A model generated the notes under the pieces. It ran no database searches. It saw only the letters and a program-made list of their open reading frames with translations, and was not told the origin of the DNA. The position numbers and the translations under genes were made by a program. Shown here piece after piece: positions 42,618 through 51,659 of a stretch of 64,000 nucleotides of DNA (position 1 is the first letter of the stretch; every line of letters starts with the position of its first letter). This stretch comes from DASSQJ01 sp963773655 (GTDB taxonomy: Bacteria > Actinomycetota > Actinomycetes > Actinomycetales > Dermatophilaceae): NCBI GenBank assembly GCA_963773655.1, contig CAVZBX010000001.1, positions 1,488,001-1,552,000 of the forward strand. Reading direction: 5' to 3'.

Positions 42618-42895
42618 CAGCGCACCTCGGTGGAGCGCATCCCGATGGCGCGCCGGTCGAAGCGCAGCGCGGTGCCGTCGCCGGGGTCCAGGGTGACGAC
42701 CTGCTCGTCGATGGCGGTGATCGTGCCGTACATGCCGGAGGTGGTGAGGACCTCGTCCCCGACCTGGAGGGAGGCCTGGAGGGCCTGGGTCTGCTTCTGG
42801 CGGTTCCGCTGGGTGAGGAACATCCACGCGAGGAGGAGGAACGGGAGGCCGAGGATCAGCAGGTAGAAGAGGCCGGAGCCGGAGCCGGAGGACAT
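42617..42895 (-). CDS. yajC: Preprotein translocase subunit YajC
   Basis: 92 residues: one N-terminal membrane helix (LFYLLILGLPFLLLAWMFL) and the small YajC domain (QVGDEVLTTSGMYGTITAID). A stabilising partner of SecDF. A promoter TTGGTC-18-TAGAAT lies about 80 nt upstream, so yajC leads the yajC-secD-secF operon. Confidence 0.93.
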   Translation of the reverse strand: MSSGSGSGLFYLLILGLPFLLLAWMFLTQRNRQKQTQALQASLQVGDEVLTTSGMYGTITAIDEQVVTLDPGDGTALRFDRRAIGMRSTEVR

Positions 42896-42977
42896 GGAGT
42901 CGACTTTTCCTTGGGGTTCTTGGTCGCCCAGTGGTGGCGGGCAGTGGTTCGGCCCGGACGCACCGGGCCGAAGGTCG

Positions 42978-43007
42978 ATTCTAGGCGAGACGGGCGCACC
43001 TGACCAA
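42978..43007 (-). promoter_or_regulatory. Promoter of yajC-secD-secF
   Basis: Minus strand TTGGTC (43002-43007), 18-bp spacer, TAGAAT (42978-42983), giving a leader of about 76 nt. It matches the tRNA-Pro promoter in -35 and spacing. Confidence 0.6.
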
Positions 43008-43059
43008 CGAGGCAGGGCCGTGGCGCGTGCCGCTGCTCGGCGGCCGCGCGTGGCCGGGC

Positions 43060-44184
43060 TCAGCCGCCGAGCCTGCCGGGTCCGTCGTCGCCGAGGGGCA
43101 GGGACGGCTGGGCCGCCTGGGCCGGGGGCGCCTCGAGGCCGAGGTGGGTCCAGGCGGCGGTGGTGGCGGCGCGCCCGCGGGGGGTGCGCAGGACGTAGCC
43201 CTCGCGGACCAGGTAGGGCTCGGCGACGGTCTCGACGGTGTCGGACTCCTCCCCGACGGCCACCGCCAGCGTGGACAGGCCGACCGGCCCCCCGCCGAAG
43301 CGGCGGCACAGCGCGTCGAGCACGGCCCGGTCGAGCCGGTCCAGGCCCGCCTCGTCGACGTCGAAGAGGGCCAGGGCCTGCCGGGCGGCGTGCCGGTCGA
43401 CGTGGCCCTCCCCGTGGACCTGGGCCCAGTCGCGGACCCGCCGGAGCAGCCGGTTGGCGATCCGGGGGGTGCCGCGGGAGCGCCCGGCGACCTCGGCGAT
43501 GCCCGGCTCGTCGGCCTCGACGCCGAGCAGGCGCGCCGAGCGGTGGAGGATGGTGACGAGGTCACCGACCTCGTAGTAGTCGAGGTGGCCGGTGAACCCG
43601 AACCGGTCGCGCAGCGGCGCCGGGAGCAGCCCGGCCCGGGTGGTGGCGCCGACGACGGTGAAGGGCGGCAGCTCGAGCGGGATGGCGGTGGCACCGGGGC
43701 CCTTGCCGACGACGACGTCGACGCGGAAGTCCTCCATCGCCAGGTAGAGCATCTCCTCGGCCGCCCGCGACATCCGGTGGATCTCGTCCAGGAAGAGGAC
43801 CTCTCCCTCGTCGAGGCTCGACAGCACCGCGGCGAGGTCGCCCGCGTGCTGGATGGCCGGACCGCTCGTGACCCGGATCGGCCGCTCCAGCTCGACCGCG
43901 ACGATCATCGCGAGCGTCGTCTTGCCGAGGCCCGGCGGACCGGAGAGCAGCACGTGGTCGGGCACGCTGCCCCGGCGCCGCGCGGCCTCGAGGACGAGCC
44001 CGAGCTGGTCGCGGACCCGCGGCTGCCCCGGGAACTCGGCGAGCCGCCGCGGGCGCAGCGCCGCCTCGACGACCCGCTCGTCCTCGCTGCCGGAGGCGTC
44101 GACGACCCGGGCCGTGGCCTCCCACGAGCCGTCGGCCTCGCGGACCTCGCTGGCGAAGCCGCCCGTGCCCGCGCCCGCGCTCAC
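43060..44184 (-). CDS. ruvB: Holliday junction branch migration ATPase RuvB
   Basis: 374 residues. Walker A GPPGLGKTTLA, Walker B LFLDEIHRM, sensor GATTRAGLLPAPLRDRFG and C-terminal winged helix with YLVREGYVLRTPRGR. An N-terminal extension of about 40 residues precedes RPRRLAEFPGQ. Drives branch migration with RuvA. GTG start overlaps the ruvA stop. The last codons lie in a CTCGGCGGC/GCCGCCGAG stem (43036-43071) that may help end transcription. Confidence 0.96.
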   Translation of the reverse strand: MSAGAGTGGFASEVREADGSWEATARVVDASGSEDERVVEAALRPRRLAEFPGQPRVRDQLGLVLEAARRRGSVPDHVLLSGPPGLGKTTLAMIVAVELERPIRVTSGPAIQHAGDLAAVLSSLDEGEVLFLDEIHRMSRAAEEMLYLAMEDFRVDVVVGKGPGATAIPLELPPFTVVGATTRAGLLPAPLRDRFGFTGHLDYYEVGDLVTILHRSARLLGVEADEPGIAEVAGRSRGTPRIANRLLRRVRDWAQVHGEGHVDRHAARQALALFDVDEAGLDRLDRAVLDALCRRFGGGPVGLSTLAVAVGEESDTVETVAEPYLVREGYVLRTPRGRAATTAAWTHLGLEAPPAQAAQPSLPLGDDGPGRLGG

Positions 44185-44786
44185 GGCCGCAGCTCCCGGA
44201 GGGCGAGCCGGAGCAGGGTGGCGACGTCGGCACCCTCGGGGGCACTGCCCGCGACGCGGTCGACGGCGTCGGACGCCTGCTTGGTGCTCCAGCCCAGGCC
44301 GGTGAGCGCCTCGGTGACCGGCTCGCGCCAGGCCGCGCCCCCGACCGGCGCCTGCGTGCTCGCCGTCGGGCCGGGGCCGCCGTGGAGGGCCCCGACCTTG
44401 TCGCGGAGCTCGAGGACGAGCCGTTGCGCCGACTTGGCGCCGATGCCGGGGATCGTCGTGAGGGCCTTGGCGTCGCCGGTGGACAGCGCCCGGGCGAGCT
44501 CGTCGGGACCCATGACGGACAGCATCGCCAGGGCCAGCCGCGGGCCCACGCCGCTGACCGTCTGCAGGGTCTCGAACATGTCGCGGTCGGCCCGGGCGGC
44601 GAAGCCGTAGAGGGTGAGCGAGTCCTCGCGGACGACGAGGTGGGTGGCCAGCTCGACCGCCTCGCCGCGACGGCAGCCGGAGGCGGCCGCGGGCGTGGTG
44701 TGGACGAACATCCCGACCCCCCCGACCTCGACGACGAGGTGGTCGAGCCCGACGTGGGCGACGCTGCCGCGGACCGAGGCGATCAT
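44181..44786 (-). CDS. ruvA: Holliday junction DNA-binding protein RuvA
   Basis: 201 residues: OB-fold domain (MIASVRGSVAHVGLDHLVVE), two helix-hairpin-helix motifs (LQTVSGVGPRLALAMLS, LTTIPGIGAKSAQRLVLEL) and domain III (WSTKQASDAVD) after a Gly/Pro linker. Forms the tetramer that holds the junction for RuvB. ATG overlaps ruvC stop (ATGA). Confidence 0.96.
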   Translation of the reverse strand: MIASVRGSVAHVGLDHLVVEVGGVGMFVHTTPAAASGCRRGEAVELATHLVVREDSLTLYGFAARADRDMFETLQTVSGVGPRLALAMLSVMGPDELARALSTGDAKALTTIPGIGAKSAQRLVLELRDKVGALHGGPGPTASTQAPVGGAAWREPVTEALTGLGWSTKQASDAVDRVAGSAPEGADVATLLRLALRELRP

Positions 44787-45295
44787 CGGCGCGCCCCCTC
44801 GGCGAGGGTCGCGAGGCGCGAGGCCTGCGCCCCCCGCCAGGCGTGACAGATCGCGAGGGCGAGGGCGTCGGCGGCGTCGGCCGGCCGGGGCGCGGCATCG
44901 AGGCCGAGGATGCGGGTGACCATCGCGGTGACCTGCCTCTTGTCGGCGCGGCCGGAGCCGGTGACGGCGGCCTTGACCTCGGTGGGGGTGTGGAAGACCA
45001 CGGGGATGCCGCGCTTGGTGGCGGTGAGCAGGGCCACGGCCGTGGCGTGCGCGGTGGTCATCACCGAGGCGACGTTGACGTCGGCGAACACCCGCTCCAC
45101 CGCGACCACGTCGGGGGCGTACCGCTCGAGCCAGCCGTCGACCTCGGACTCCAGGTACACCAGCCGCTCTCCCGGGTCGGCGCCGCTGGGCGTCCGCACG
45201 ACCCCCACGGCGACCATGACGGCACGGCCCGCCCGGCCGTCGACGACGCCGAGCCCGCACCGGGTCAGCCCGGGGTCGACGCCGAGCACGCGCAC
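44783..45295 (-). CDS. ruvC: Crossover junction endodeoxyribonuclease RuvC
   Basis: 170 residues from the GTG at 45295, which follows GCAGGAGG closely. Acidic catalytic residues appear in VLGVDPGLTRCG, VAVERVFADVNV and RPADAADALALAICH. It resolves Holliday junctions. Leads the ruvC-ruvA-ruvB operon; a LexA-like box lies in its leader. Longer frames upstream lack family similarity. Confidence 0.96.
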   Translation of the reverse strand: MRVLGVDPGLTRCGLGVVDGRAGRAVMVAVGVVRTPSGADPGERLVYLESEVDGWLERYAPDVVAVERVFADVNVASVMTTAHATAVALLTATKRGIPVVFHTPTEVKAAVTGSGRADKRQVTAMVTRILGLDAAPRPADAADALALAICHAWRGAQASRLATLAEGARR

Positions 45296-45336
45296 GGGAC
45301 CTCCTGCGGGAACGGGGGCGCGGCACGGCACCCGGT

Positions 45337-45363
45337 TAGAACACCTGTTCGGCACCCACGCTA
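45337..45363 (-). promoter_or_regulatory. ruvCAB promoter with a LexA (SOS) box
   Basis: A -10 TAGCGT (minus strand, 45358-45363) puts the transcript start inside CCGAACAGGTGTTCTA (45337-45352). This matches the actinobacterial/Gram-positive LexA site TCGAAC-N4-GTTCGA at 10 of 12 fixed positions, so LexA would block initiation until DNA damage. Confidence 0.75.
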
Positions 45364-45488
45364 CGGGAGGGGTCCGCCACACCCCCGGACCGACACGCGC
45401 GCCCCCGACCGGTCGGTCGGCGGCACCCCGGGCGCCCACGAGGTCGCCGAGGCGGTCACCGGGGCCCACGGCGCGGGGCCGTGCGGGG

Positions 45489-46245
45489 TCACTCGTCGTC
45501 GAGCCGGGCGAGCACGTCGTCCGGGATGTCGCCGTTGGCGAACACGTCCTGGACGTCGTCGGAGTCCTCGAGGGCCTCGATGACGCGGATCATCCGCTTC
45601 GCCCCGTCGAGGTCGAGGGGCACCTGGAGGTTGGGCACCCACGAGGCCTCCGCGGAGTCGTAGTCGACGCCGGCCTGCTGGAGGGCGGTGCGCACGGTGA
45701 CGAAGTCGGTGGCCTCGGAGACGATCTCCCAGGTGTCACCGTTGTCGTTGACCTCCTCGGCCCCGGCGTCGAGGACGATCTCGAGCAGCTCGTCCTCGGA
45801 CCTCTCCCCCTTGGGGACGATGACGACCCCCTTGCGGTCGAAGACGTACGACACCGAGCCCGGGTCGGCCAGCTGGCCGCCGTTGCGGGTGAGCGCGGTG
45901 CGCACCTCGGCCGCGGCGCGGTTGCGGTTGTCGGTGAGGCACTCGATGAGCACCGCGACGCCACCGGGCGCGTAGCCCTCGTAGGTGATGGTCTCCCAGT
46001 GGGCGCCGCCGGCGGTCGGCGCCCGAGCCCCGCTTGACCGCGTTGTCGATGTTCGAGTTCGGCACCGAGGACTTCTTGGCCTTCTGGATGGCGTCGTAGA
46101 GCGTCGGGTTGCCGGCCGGGTCGCCGCCGCCGGTGCGGGCCGCGACCTCGATGTTCTTGATGAGCTTGGCGAACAGCTTGCCGCGCTTGGCGTCGATCGC
46201 CGCCTTCTTGTGCTTGGTGGTGGCCCACTTGGAGTGGCCGCTCAT
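45489..46245 (-). pseudogene. yebC: YebC/PmpR family regulator, broken by one extra base
   Basis: MSGHSKWATTKHKKAAIDAKRG and NSNIDNAVKRGSGAD are typical, then the frame slips: an extra base at 46014 gives RRRRPLGDHHLRG. Skipping it restores AGGAHWETITYEGYAPGG and VAVLIECLTDNRNRAAAEVR, ending at 45489 with 251 residues, the exact family length. YebC proteins act in translation of proline-rich stretches and/or as regulators. Its neighbours, pdxT before and ruvCAB after, are the standard actinobacterial order. Confidence 0.9.
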
Positions 46246-46862
46246 GAACGCTCCCTCTGGTGCTTCCTCACGATGTCCGCGAACAGCTGGTGCACCCGGT
46301 GGTCGCCGGTCACCTCGGGGTGGAAGGACGTGACGAGCAGGTTCCGCTGACGCGCGGCGACGATCCTACCCGCGGCGGGGCCGTGCTCGACACGGGCGAG
46401 GACCTCGACCGACTCCCCTGCCTCCTCCACCCAGGGGGCGCGGATGAACACCGCCCGCACCGGCTCGCCGCCGAGCTCGCGGATGTGCAGGTCCTCCTCG
46501 AACGAGTCGACCTGTCGCCCGAAGGCGTTGCGCCGCACGAGGATGTCCATGCCTCCGAGGGTCTGCTGGCCGGGGGCGGCGTCGGTGAGCCGGTCGGCGA
46601 GCAGGATCATGCCCGCGCACGACCCGTAGACGGGCAGCCCGGCGGCGATCCGCTCGCGCAGCGGCTGCTGGAGGTCGAAGGCCCGGAGGAGCTTGTCGAT
46701 GGTCGTCGACTCGCCGCCCGGGATGACGAGCCCGTCCACCCCGTCCAGCTCCCGCGGGCGGCGCACGCGGCTGCCCTCGGCCCCGCCGGCCCCGAGCGCG
46801 GTGAGGTGCTCGCGCACGTCGCCCTGGAGGGCGAGCACGCCGATGCGTGGGGTGGTCGTCAC
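46242..46862 (-). CDS. pdxT: Pyridoxal 5'-phosphate synthase glutaminase subunit PdxT
   Basis: 206 residues, class I glutaminase. RIGVLALQGDVREH, GLVIPGGESTTIDKLL, catalytic Cys in VYGSCAGMILLAD, and His/Glu in TSFHPEVTGD. It gives ammonia to PdxS for PLP synthesis. GTG start 46862, 8 nt after TAGCAT (46871-46876 minus), so probably leaderless. ATGA overlap with yebC. Its partner pdxS lies about 8.5 kb away with a polymer operon between them. Confidence 0.96.
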   Translation of the reverse strand: MTTTPRIGVLALQGDVREHLTALGAGGAEGSRVRRPRELDGVDGLVIPGGESTTIDKLLRAFDLQQPLRERIAAGLPVYGSCAGMILLADRLTDAAPGQQTLGGMDILVRRNAFGRQVDSFEEDLHIRELGGEPVRAVFIRAPWVEEAGESVEVLARVEHGPAAGRIVAARQRNLLVTSFHPEVTGDHRVHQLFADIVRKHQRERS

Positions 46863-47042
46863 GACGCCGCATGCTACGGCCGCTCGGGCGGAGGCTGCCG
46901 GCCGGGACGGCCGGAGGCTCCGGCGGGCCGCCGGACCGGGACCGGTCGGGCCGGGACGGCCGGGCGCATGCCCCCTGACCTGACGTCCCGGACCGCTACC
47001 CTCGAACGGAGCAGCCGGTCACGAGTCAGGAGGTGGGTCCGG

Positions 47043-47306
47043 ATGGCACCCGGCATCACCCTGGCCGTCATCGGCGCCGTCCTCACCTTCGCGATCCGCG
47101 CGCAACCGAGCTTCATCGACCTGCGCGTCGTCGGGCTCATCCTCATGATCGCCGGCGCCGCCCTCATCTGGCACTCGCGCCGCGGCACCGTCCACGAGCG
47201 CGTCATCACCCGTACCAGCGGTCGCCGCCGCAGCGACGACCCCCGCAGTCCGATCACGGGCGAGCGGACGGTCCGCGACACCATCCAGGACCGCGACCTC
47301 GAGTAG
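47043..47306 (+). CDS. DUF6458-like small membrane protein
   Basis: 87 residues: two closely spaced hydrophobic segments (ITLAVIGAVLTFAIRAQ and LRVVGLILMIAGAALIW), then a polar, arginine-rich tail (RRSDDPRSP). AGGAGG lies before the ATG. Matches small actinobacterial proteins called DUF6458; function unknown. Divergent from pdxT, 27 bp before kynU. Confidence 0.78.
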   Translation: MAPGITLAVIGAVLTFAIRAQPSFIDLRVVGLILMIAGAALIWHSRRGTVHERVITRTSGRRRSDDPRSPITGERTVRDTIQDRDLE

Positions 47307-47320
47307 CCCGCGCCCGGCGC

Positions 47321-47336
47321 TACCGTCGGGGGCATG
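47321..47336 (+). promoter_or_regulatory. -10 element for kynU, probably leaderless
   Basis: TACCGT at 47321-47326 lies 7 nt before the ATG at 47334, with no ribosome binding site. Confidence 0.5.
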
Positions 47337-48569
47337 CCATCGCTGACCGAACGGGCCCGGTCCCTCGACGACGAGCACGCCGGCACCGACCTGCGGGGCC
47401 GGTTCCGGCTCCCGGCGGGGGTGGTCTACCTCGACGGGAACTCCCTCGGTGCGCTTCCCGCCGGGGTGGCCGAGGCCGTCGCCGACGTCGTGCACCGGCA
47501 GTGGGGCAACCGGCTCATCGAGAGCTGGAACGAGTCGGACTGGTGGGGCGCGCCCACCCGGGTCGGTGACCGCATCGGCCGGCTCGTCGGTGCGGCCGAG
47601 GGGCAGGTGGTGTGCACCGACTCCACGACCGTCAACCTCTACAAGGTGGTGGTGGCGGCGGCCCGGATGCGTCCGGGGCGCCGGGTGGTCCTCATCGACC
47701 CCGCGTCCTTCCCCACCGACCTCTACGTCACCGAGGCCGCCGCCCGCGACGCCGGCCTCGTCGTCGAGCGGGTGGCCCCCCCGGAGGCCGCCGCCCGCGC
47801 GGCCCGGCTCGGCGACGACCTCCTGCTCGTCTCCTACAGCTCGGTGGACTACCGCACCGGCGAGCTGTGGGACCTGCCCGCGGTCACCCGGGCGGCCCAC
47901 GACGTGGGAGCGCTGGCCTGTTGGGACCTCTGCCACTCCGCCGGGGTCCTCGACGTCGACCTCGACGCGCACGACGTCGACCTCGCCGTCGGCTGCGGCT
48001 ACAAGTACCTCAACGGCGGCCCGGGTGCCCCTGCCTTCCTCTACGTCGCCGGCCGGCACCAGGACGCCTTCGACAACCCGCTCGCGGGCTGGAACGGCCA
48101 CGCGACCCCGTTCGCCATGGCGCCGCACCACGTGCCCGCCCCCGGCATCGCCCGGGGCCGCGTCGGCACCCCGCCGCTACTCTCGATGCTCGCCCTCGAG
48201 GCCGCCCTGGGCGCCTTCGACGGCGAGTCGGTGGCCGCCCTGCGCGGGCGCTCGCTGTCGCTCACCGGCTTCTTCCTCGAGTGCCTCGACACACTGCTGC
48301 CCGGCACCGAGGTCGTCACGCCGCGGGACCCCGCCCGCCGCGGGTCCCAGATCAGCCTGCGCCACCCCCGGGCCTACGAGGTGGTCCAGGCCCTCATCGC
48401 CCGCGGCGTCGTCGGGGACTTCCGCGAACCCGACATCGTGCGACTCGGCTTCGCCCCGATGTACCTCACCCACGGTGACGTGCTCCGGGCGGGCGAGCAC
48501 CTGCGCGCCGTCGTCGAGGGCCACGAGCACGAGGACCCGCGGTTCGCGGCACGCTCGACGGTCACCTGA
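47334..48569 (+). CDS. kynU: Kynureninase
   Basis: 411 residues, PLP fold type I. VYLDGNSLGALP, NRLIESWNESDWWGAPTRVGD, CTDSTTVNLYKVV, and the PLP Lys in GCGYKYLNGGPGAP, with RRGSQISLRHP near the C-terminus. It cleaves kynurenine or 3-hydroxykynurenine to (hydroxy)anthranilate and alanine. No other kynurenine-pathway genes are nearby. Its end overlaps the convergent capA gene by 8 nt. Confidence 0.95.
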   Translation: MPSLTERARSLDDEHAGTDLRGRFRLPAGVVYLDGNSLGALPAGVAEAVADVVHRQWGNRLIESWNESDWWGAPTRVGDRIGRLVGAAEGQVVCTDSTTVNLYKVVVAAARMRPGRRVVLIDPASFPTDLYVTEAAARDAGLVVERVAPPEAAARAARLGDDLLLVSYSSVDYRTGELWDLPAVTRAAHDVGALACWDLCHSAGVLDVDLDAHDVDLAVGCGYKYLNGGPGAPAFLYVAGRHQDAFDNPLAGWNGHATPFAMAPHHVPAPGIARGRVGTPPLLSMLALEAALGAFDGESVAALRGRSLSLTGFFLECLDTLLPGTEVVTPRDPARRGSQISLRHPRAYEVVQALIARGVVGDFREPDIVRLGFAPMYLTHGDVLRAGEHLRAVVEGHEHEDPRFAARSTVT

Positions 48570-50655
48570 GCGGAGGCCCCGAGCCGGCGACGTCGTCGTC
48601 GCTGCGCAGCGTCACGGTGCCGCCCGCCGGCGACTCCGCGGTGTCGTACCGGCGGCCGCCCGCGCCGTCCGGCGCCCACTCCACGAGGCGCACGTCGTCG
48701 ACGCCGAGGAAGCGCAGGCGCTGCCCGCCACGGGGAGCCTGCACGCGCGCGAAGACCTGGGCGGCGACCATGCCGTCGGGCACGGTGACGTCGAGCCGCA
48801 CCGGGAGGCACGCGTCGTCGTCGTGGCCGCCCTCGGGCACCTCGAGGACGTCGACCGCGGCGCTCGGCCCGCTCATCGCCGGATACCAGCGCACCTCGAG
48901 CCGGCTCCCCGGCGCGGAGCGCCGCACGGATGCGAGCAGCGACAGCTCCTCGCCCGGGGTCACCGGGGCACGGTGCTCCATCGTCGCCACGACGTCGCGG
49001 GTGCTGAGCGGGGACCGCGCGAGCTCCAGGCCCCGCGGCGTCGGGTCGTGGACCCCCTCGGCGACGCAGGCCGCAGCCGGGGTGACGCGGGCGTAGCGGC
49101 CGAGGGCCCACAGCCGCTGCGGGCCCCCCGACTCGCCCTCCGCGACGACGTCCCACAGCCGCTCCGCGCCACCGTCGCGGCCGGTCGCGACGTCGGCGAA
49201 GGCCCCGGTGCCGAAGAGCAGGTCGGATCCCACCCGGACCCCGGCCTGGGCCGGCACCCACCACCCGGGCGCCACGCGCGCCGCCGCACCGGCGGGGAGC
49301 CCCACCGAGGCCTCGCGTCCCGGCGCCTCCTCGCCGAGGTCGACGTGCGCCCCGCCGGCGTCGAGCCGGGCGGCACCCCGCACGGTGCCGGCGGCGATCC
49401 GGGACACCGCGTCGGCCAGCCCCCCGGCGGCGGGGCGGGGGCGGTAGCCGTCGACGAGCACCGGGTCGACGCCCGCGGAGACGACCTCGCCCCCGCGCAC
49501 GTCGACCCGCGCCAGGTAGGTGGGCAGCGTGGCCCACAGCTCCTGGTCGAAGACGATGTTGCCGGTGCTCTCGAGCAGCACCGTGCCGTCCGCCCCGGCC
49601 AGCCCCCCGACGACGTGGGGATGGCTGCCGACGACGACGGCCGCACCGGCCGCCCGCGCCGTGGCCGCGAGGTCGCGGACCTCGCGCACCTGGGTGCGGA
49701 CGTACTCGACCTCGCCGTGGAGCATGACGACGACGACGTCCGCCCGTGCGCGCGCCGCCCGCACCTCCCGATCCAGCCGCCCTGGCTCGCACTCGGCGGC
49801 GCCCGGGCTCGTCGCGGTGGCCACGTACGGGACCTCGTGCTGGCGCCCGGACACGGTCGTGCAGCCGACGAAGCCGACGGTGACGCCCCGGCGGGTGACG
49901 AAGGCCGGCGCCCAGGCCTGGTCGGGTGTGGCCCCGGCGCCGAAGTGGACGACGCCGGCGGCGTCGAGCGCCGCGCGGGTGCTCTCGAGCCCCGGCCCGA
50001 GCGCGTCCGCGCTGTGGTTGTTCGCCAGCGAGACCACGTCGACCCCCGCCAGGCGCAGCCCCTCGGCCATCCGGGTGGAGGAGGCGATGACCAGGCCCTT
50101 GGTCGGGTGGACCCCGGGCACGCGCCGGCCGCCACGCTCGACGACCGGGTCCTCGACGAGCGCGGTCTCGAGGTTGAGGACGGCGAGGTCGGAGTCCTCG
50201 AGCAACGGCCGCACCTGGTCGAGCACCGCCGCGTGGTCCTCGGCGGAGGCCCCCGGCGAGAGCACCGCCGGGGCGCCGTCCTGCGAGGTGTAGAAGCGGC
50301 GCCCCATCATCGCGTCGCCGCCGAAGCGCAGCGACAGCGCGCCGTCGGCCCGGGTGAGCACCACCCGCGCCGGGACCCCGGGCTCGAGCACCCGGGCGCG
50401 GCCGAGGTGGCCCGCCCCCGTCACCGTGGCGACGGCGGCACGAGGCGCGGGCACCGTGAAGCGGCCGGACGCGTCGGTCCGGGCGCTCGCCCCTCCGACG
50501 CGCACGACGGCGCCGAGGACGGCCTCCCCCGCCTCGTCGACGACGACGCCCGTCGCCGTCGCGCCGCCCTGCGACGCACCGGACCCCAGCTGGGTCACCC
50601 CGGCGACGGCCACCGCCGAGACGGCGACGACCGCGAGGGTGCGCAGCGCGCTCAC
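48562..50655 (-). CDS. CapA/PgsA-like poly-gamma-glutamate system protein, extended
   Basis: 697 residues, much longer than usual CapA (about 400). Signal anchor (TLAVVAVSAVAVAGVTQL), a carboxypeptidase-regulatory-like beta domain (about 34-100), then the PGA_cap metallophosphatase-like domain: LRFGGDAMMGRR (110-120), LNLETALV, SLANNHSADALG, VVMLHGEVEYV and VVGSHPHVVGG. The C-terminal third is a beta-rich domain ending in LRFLGVDDVRLVEWAP, resembling a carbohydrate-binding fold. Probably holds or moves the polymer outside the membrane. GTGA overlap with capC. Confidence 0.87.
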   Translation of the reverse strand: MSALRTLAVVAVSAVAVAGVTQLGSGASQGGATATGVVVDEAGEAVLGAVVRVGGASARTDASGRFTVPAPRAAVATVTGAGHLGRARVLEPGVPARVVLTRADGALSLRFGGDAMMGRRFYTSQDGAPAVLSPGASAEDHAAVLDQVRPLLEDSDLAVLNLETALVEDPVVERGGRRVPGVHPTKGLVIASSTRMAEGLRLAGVDVVSLANNHSADALGPGLESTRAALDAAGVVHFGAGATPDQAWAPAFVTRRGVTVGFVGCTTVSGRQHEVPYVATATSPGAAECEPGRLDREVRAARARADVVVVMLHGEVEYVRTQVREVRDLAATARAAGAAVVVGSHPHVVGGLAGADGTVLLESTGNIVFDQELWATLPTYLARVDVRGGEVVSAGVDPVLVDGYRPRPAAGGLADAVSRIAAGTVRGAARLDAGGAHVDLGEEAPGREASVGLPAGAAARVAPGWWVPAQAGVRVGSDLLFGTGAFADVATGRDGGAERLWDVVAEGESGGPQRLWALGRYARVTPAAACVAEGVHDPTPRGLELARSPLSTRDVVATMEHRAPVTPGEELSLLASVRRSAPGSRLEVRWYPAMSGPSAAVDVLEVPEGGHDDDACLPVRLDVTVPDGMVAAQVFARVQAPRGGQRLRFLGVDDVRLVEWAPDGAGGRRYDTAESPAGGTVTLRSDDDVAGSGPPLR

Positions 50656-51659
50656 ACGACCACCCCGGCCCAGGTGAGTCCCGCGGCCGAGAGGTTGGTG
50701 ACGGCGAGGACCCCGACGGCGCTCAGCGCGACGCCCCACACCGTGCGCTCCCAGCCCTGGCGCTGGGCGTCGTTGGCGATGAGGGCGGGCACCATGAGCG
50801 TCGCGATGATCATCCCGAGCATCGGCACGTAGGAGCCGTCGGTGGAGTCGACGAGGAGCGCCTCGAGGGTCCACCCGATCACGGCACCGACGAGGAGCAT
50901 CGTCGCCAGCTTGCGGCGGCCGAAGACGAGCAGCCGCGGCATCATCACGTGGACGACGACCAGCCAGGTGAGCACGGCGACGACCGCGACGAAGGCCAGG
51001 TCGTACCAGCGGGTGCTGACGAGGGCGACGTAGGCGCCGGTGATGAACCCGCCCGAGCGCAGCCCGAACCGGGAGAACGCCAGGATGCCGACGAGCACGC
51101 TCGCGGTCACGGCGACGACGAGCAGCGCCGGCGGGTACCCCGACGTCGACGACAGGTCGCCGACCGCCCCCTCACGCGGGGGCGCGACCACCTGGAGCAC
51201 CGCCTCGAGGACGTAGGCGAAGAGCAGCAGGAGGGTCGCGGTCACGACGATCGCCGCGAGGGTCCGCCGTGGGCGCTGCCGGCCCATGTCGTGGGCGATC
51301 AGCCCGGGCACGAGGAACCCGACCCCGGCGAGGGCGAGGAAGGCGTGGTCCACCCTCCCGAGGAGCCACGCCACCGCGGTCAGCAGGATCACCAGGGCCA
51401 GGCCGATGACGAGCTCCACCTCGAACTTGCGCCGCCCGTAGAGGATGAACCGGCGCGACACGACGCGCGCGACGAGCAGGTAGGTGACGTACCCCGCGGT
51501 GAGGGTGACGACTACCGAGAGCGGGCTGCCGACGGCCAGGGCGAGGTAGGGAGGCACGATGGCACCCCCGGTGGTCAGCTGGAAGCGCTCGTAGAAGAGC
51601 ATCCCGAGGATCACGCCGACGACGAGCGTGATCCGCATGACCTCCGGCGTGAACGTCAT
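50652..51659 (-). CDS. CapC/PgsC-like membrane protein, tandem-duplicated
   Basis: 335 residues, about twice the normal CapC. Two related halves are seen: LTTGGAIVPPYLALAVGSPL near residue 28-47 and GLRSGGFITGAYVALVSTRW near 198-217. Each is followed by several helices and a similar FxLYGRRKFEVELVIGLAL / LLVFGRRKLATMLLVGAVI stretch. About 10-12 helices in all. CapC partners the ligase CapB in making or exporting poly-gamma-glutamate-type polymers. ATGA overlap with capB. Confidence 0.85.
   Translation of the reverse strand: MTFTPEVMRITLVVGVILGMLFYERFQLTTGGAIVPPYLALAVGSPLSVVVTLTAGYVTYLLVARVVSRRFILYGRRKFEVELVIGLALVILLTAVAWLLGRVDHAFLALAGVGFLVPGLIAHDMGRQRPRRTLAAIVVTATLLLLFAYVLEAVLQVVAPPREGAVGDLSSTSGYPPALLVVAVTASVLVGILAFSRFGLRSGGFITGAYVALVSTRWYDLAFVAVVAVLTWLVVVHVMMPRLLVFGRRKLATMLLVGAVIGWTLEALLVDSTDGSYVPMLGMIIATLMVPALIANDAQRQGWERTVWGVALSAVGVLAVTNLSAAGLTWAGVVV

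Noticed and set aside
46005..46030. Programmed frameshift in yebC
   Set aside because: No slippery heptamer, no stop-codon pause site and no clear downstream structure; two other genes show the same one-base defect, so error or mutation is simpler.
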